A DNA stretch of 64,000 bases from Bacillota bacterium (GTDB lineage: Bacteria; Bacillota; Sulfobacillia; JABLXB01). This document shows positions 61,374 through 64,000 of the stretch, piece after piece. The stretch lies in assembly GCA_013178305.1 (NCBI GenBank), contig JABLXB010000003.1:186001-250000 (forward strand), in the 5' to 3' direction. The translations under genes and the position numbers were made by a program. The notes below the pieces were generated by a model. The model worked only from the letters and a program-made list of their open reading frames with translations. It searched no databases and had not been told where the DNA came from. Every line of letters starts with the position of its first letter. The stretch's first letter is position 1.

Positions 61374-62606
61374 TTGGGCCCGGGCCTTATAACGGCAGCG
61401 GAACTGGATTCGCGTTTCCTCGGCGGCCTGGCGGACCAGGCGGGCCGGCCTGTAGCCGGCGAGTTCAAGGGCTGCATACAGTGCGGCACCTGCACCGCCA
61501 CCTGCCCATCGGCCGTGGTCATGGAGCACCCGCCGAGGCGGATGGTGCGAATGGCCGCGCTGGGCCTGTGGCGGGACCTGTTCTCCGCCAACTCGGTGTG
61601 GCAGTGCCTGACCTGCGCATCGTGCCAGGCCAGGTGCCCCCGTGGAGTGAAGATTGCCGACGGCGTACTTGCCCTCAGAAGGGAATTCGGGCGGCGGGTC
61701 GGCCTGCCCGAGGGCATGGGGCGGCTTGCATCCGTGGTGTCGTCGGACAAGAACATCACCGGTGACCCTAACGATAACAGGAATCTATGGGTTGACGACC
61801 TTGACATGAAACCCCCTCTCGCGGATGAGGCCGCCGGGGCGGGCGTGACGCTCGATGCGGTCTACTTCGTCGGCTGTGTGGCCTCGCTTTTCCCCGCGGT
61901 GTACGGCATACCGAGGAGCGTGGCTGGTCTGCTGTCGCGCGCGGGACTGAAGTTCGCGGTCATGGGCGGGGACGAGTGGTGCTGCGGCTTCCCGCTGATC
62001 GGGGCGGGCGCCACGGAAGGGGACGCGCCGGATTCCCCGAACCGTATCGAGGACCTCGTCCGCCACAACGTGGACGTGGTGAGGCGCTCCGGCGCGTCGA
62101 GGCTGGTTACGTCGTGCCCGTCGTGCTACCACACCTGGAAGCACACCTACAATGCGATATACGGCTCGACGCTGGGTTTCGAGGTTGTCCACGCGTCCGA
62201 GCTCCTGGCGGAGGTCGTAGACGGCGGGAGGCTCAACCTGAACCCGCAAGAGATGGTCGTGACGTATCACGACCCTTGTGACCTGGGCAGGAAGTCGGGA
62301 ATATTCGACGCCCCGCGGGCCCTGCTCAGGGCGGTGCCGGGGCTGGAACTGAAGGAGATGAGGTTTCACGGCCCCGACTCGAAGTGCTGCGGGGGCGGCG
62401 GGAACCTTGAGATGAACGACCCCGCTCTGAGCGGGGAGATCGCAAGATCGAGGCTGGCGCAGGCGGCTTCGACCGGGGCCGCCGTACTTGCCTCGTCCTG
62501 CCAGCAATGCAAGCGCACGCTGCAGGGCGCGGCGCGGAGGGACAAAGTCAAGATCAGGGTCATGGACGTGAGCGAGGTCTTGTTGAAGTCTGTGACCGGC
62601 GAGTGA
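61374..62606 (+). CDS. HdrCB-like iron-sulfur / CCG fusion (HdrD-type)
   Basis: A 410-residue protein. The N-terminal part binds two 4Fe-4S clusters (CIQCGTCTATCPSAV, CLTCASCQARCPRGV) as in HdrC; the rest has two CCG domains as in HdrB (FVGCVASLFPA, WCCGFPLIGAG, CPSCYHTWKHTY, HDPCDLGRKSG, CCGGGGNLEM, SCQQCKRTLQG). It would handle a disulfide or an internal cluster substrate and exchange electrons with HdrA encoded next. Its sequence closely parallels the GlcF-like protein in the same operon. TTG at 61374 chosen behind GGGGGTG; longer starts are possible. Confidence 0.9.
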   Translation: MGPGLITAAELDSRFLGGLADQAGRPVAGEFKGCIQCGTCTATCPSAVVMEHPPRRMVRMAALGLWRDLFSANSVWQCLTCASCQARCPRGVKIADGVLALRREFGRRVGLPEGMGRLASVVSSDKNITGDPNDNRNLWVDDLDMKPPLADEAAGAGVTLDAVYFVGCVASLFPAVYGIPRSVAGLLSRAGLKFAVMGGDEWCCGFPLIGAGATEGDAPDSPNRIEDLVRHNVDVVRRSGASRLVTSCPSCYHTWKHTYNAIYGSTLGFEVVHASELLAEVVDGGRLNLNPQEMVVTYHDPCDLGRKSGIFDAPRALLRAVPGLELKEMRFHGPDSKCCGGGGNLEMNDPALSGEIARSRLAQAASTGAAVLASSCQQCKRTLQGAARRDKVKIRVMDVSEVLLKSVTGE

Positions 62607-62670
62607 GTCGTGGGACGCGGGGGCATGGCAGCCGCGTGACCGGCGGGCCGAGTTTCCGGGGGTGTATGGG

Positions 62671-64000
62671 TTGCGGAGAATAGGCGTTTACGTGTGCCAC
62701 TGTGGCAGCAACATCGCGGGCACGGTGGACGTCAAGGACGTCGCGGCGGCGGCTGCCGCGCTCCCGGGGGTCGTGGTATCGAGAGACTACACCTACACCT
62801 GTTCCGACCCGGGGCAGGAGATGATCAGGGAAGACATCAGAAACCTCAAACTCGACAGGGTGGTTGTCGCGGCGTGCTCCCCCAGGATGCACGAGCCCAC
62901 GTTCAGGGAGACCGTCAGGTCGGCCGGGCTGAACCCTTACTACCTGCAGGTAGCGAACATCCGCGAGCAGGTCTCGTGGGTCACGAAGGACACCGCCGAG
63001 GCGACCGGAAAGGCGAAGGACCTGGTACGTGCCGCCGTCGCTCGCGTGGCCCTGCACAGGCCGCTCGACACCCCGTCGGTGCCGGTCAACCACACCGCCG
63101 TCGTCGTGGGCGGCGGGATCGCCGGGATACAGGCTGCGCTCGACATTGCTAACGCGGGGCACAAGGTGTACCTCGTTGAGCGGGCGCCCAGCATAGGCGG
63201 GCACATGGCGCAGCTCGACAAGACGTTTCCGACGCTCGATTGCTCGGCGTGTATCCTCACCCCAAGGATGGTCGACGTGGCGCGCCACCCCAACATCGAG
63301 ATGCTCGCGTACTCCGAAGTCGTCGACGTGAGCGGCTACGTCGGCAATTTCGCGATCAAGGTGAGGCGTAGGCCGCGCTACGTTAACGAGGAATCGTGCA
63401 CCGGTTGCGGCGAGTGCGCCAAGGCGTGCGTACTGGAGGGCAGGATACCCGACGAATTCGAGAGAGGCCTTTCGAAGCGCGGCGCGGCGTACATACCGTT
63501 CCCTCAGGCCGTGCCGCTCAAGGCCGTCATAGACCCCGTTCACTGCCTGTACCTGACGCGGGGGAAGTGCACGAGGAGGTGTGAGACTGCGTGTTCGAGG
63601 GGAGCCATCGACCTCGCGCAGTCCCCGCGTGAGATCGAGATAGCCGCGGGCGCCGTGGTGCTGGCGACGGGTTACGAGCTGTTCGACGCCTCCCGCCTTA
63701 CGCCGTTCGGCTACGGGCGTTATCCCGACGTGGTCGACGGCCTTCAGTTCGAGCGACTCGTGAACGCCTCAGGTCCGACGCAGGGACACATCGTAACGAG
63801 CGAGGGGAAGACCCCGGAATCCGTCGCGTTCCTGCACTGCATCGGATCGAGGGACGACAACGCCAACAAGTACTGCTCGCGGGTGTGCTGCATGTATTCG
63901 ATGAAACAGGCCCACCTCGTGAGGGACAAGACCGGCGCTGAGGTATTCGAGTTCTACATCGACATCCGCGCCTCCGGGAAGGGCTACGAGGAATTCTACG
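62671..64000 (+). CDS. hdrA: HdrA-like flavin/iron-sulfur subunit (3' end beyond the window)
   Basis: The frame runs from a TTG at 62671, behind CCGGGGGTG, to the right edge (443 codons seen). N-terminal VYVCHCGSNIAGTVDV is the HdrA hallmark; VVVGGGIAGIQAALDIANAG is the FAD loop; PTLDCSACILTPRMVDVARH, CTGCGECAKACVLEGRIPDE and GKCTRRCETACSRGAIDL bind clusters. HdrA carries the FAD that splits or merges electrons between ferredoxin and another acceptor. Whether bifurcation occurs cannot be told. It is cotranscribed with the HdrCB-like gene. Confidence 0.92.
   Translation, partial: MRRIGVYVCHCGSNIAGTVDVKDVAAAAAALPGVVVSRDYTYTCSDPGQEMIREDIRNLKLDRVVVAACSPRMHEPTFRETVRSAGLNPYYLQVANIREQVSWVTKDTAEATGKAKDLVRAAVARVALHRPLDTPSVPVNHTAVVVGGGIAGIQAALDIANAGHKVYLVERAPSIGGHMAQLDKTFPTLDCSACILTPRMVDVARHPNIEMLAYSEVVDVSGYVGNFAIKVRRRPRYVNEESCTGCGECAKACVLEGRIPDEFERGLSKRGAAYIPFPQAVPLKAVIDPVHCLYLTRGKCTRRCETACSRGAIDLAQSPREIEIAAGAVVLATGYELFDASRLTPFGYGRYPDVVDGLQFERLVNASGPTQGHIVTSEGKTPESVAFLHCIGSRDDNANKYCSRVCCMYSMKQAHLVRDKTGAEVFEFYIDIRASGKGYEEFY

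Overview
This 64 kb window looks like a chromosomal segment of a GC-rich, anaerobic member of the Bacillota (Clostridia-like). The evidence is a T-box leader on alaS, the Firmicutes housekeeping set alaS, ireB (UPF0297), ruvX and DUF1292 with mltG beside it, S-layer-homology proteins, many GTG/TTG starts behind strong GGAGG sites, and strictly anaerobic redox chemistry (a tungsten-type aldehyde ferredoxin oxidoreductase and Hdr-like proteins). No rRNA, tRNA, CRISPR array or intact transposon was seen.

Layout. (1) 1-14.8 kb is a surface-polysaccharide locus: glycosyltransferases, deacetylases, a CapA-like protein, an O-antigen ligase/polymerase, a CapK-like adenylate enzyme, and a PglC-, PglD- and PglE-like set suggesting a diacetylbacillosamine-type first sugar, then WecB and VanZ. 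The part before about 11.76 kb is visibly less GC-rich, carries an IS1182-family transposase remnant and a predicted nuclease gene, and looks like exchangeable cargo. (2) 14.8-21.6 kb is an accessory zone: arrays of 32-33-nt tandem repeats, a winged-helix/nuclease gene between two direct copies of the repeat, a nucleoside hydrolase, a threonine-dehydratase-like enzyme, and a cluster of intact and broken toxin-antitoxin genes. (3) 21.7-31.6 kb holds a sigma-54 activator with a PAS domain, divergent from a tight seven-gene operon behind a good -24/-12 promoter: M20 amidohydrolase, YhdT, PanF, class III aminotransferase, PanB, PanE and aldehyde:ferredoxin oxidoreductase. PanC and PanD are absent, PanF is present, and PanE carries an NAD-type residue. 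I therefore read this as a candidate pathway that takes up and degrades pantothenate, giving beta-alanine, pantoate, 2-oxoisovalerate and methylene-THF.

(4) 31.6-37.6 kb: a nucleotidyltransferase remnant, an MFS-LuxR membrane regulator with palindromic operators, a large SLH/cadherin-like surface protein, an array of dyad-symmetric repeats, and the alaS T-box. (5) 37.6-47.5 kb: alaS, ireB, rhomboid, vapBC, the fructose-bisphosphate aldolase/phosphatase, a ferredoxin-domain aldo/keto reductase, ruvX, DUF1292, then mltG and a sugar epimerase. (6) 47.5-53.9 kb: a lipoprotein-like binding protein, a QueG-like and a DUF2284 protein on the minus strand, lipoate-protein ligase and a second SLH protein on the plus strand. 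(7) 54.2-64 kb: a lactate operon, running from lactate permease through GlcD, GlcF, a LutB-like LUD/CCG fusion, a GcvH-like lipoyl carrier and an HdrCB-like fusion to HdrA, which runs off the edge.

Two systems deserve follow-up. One is the sigma-54-controlled pantothenate-degradation operon. The other is the lactate-Hdr-lipoyl carrier operon, which may be co-regulated with lplA through a shared GGTC-N-GACC palindrome.
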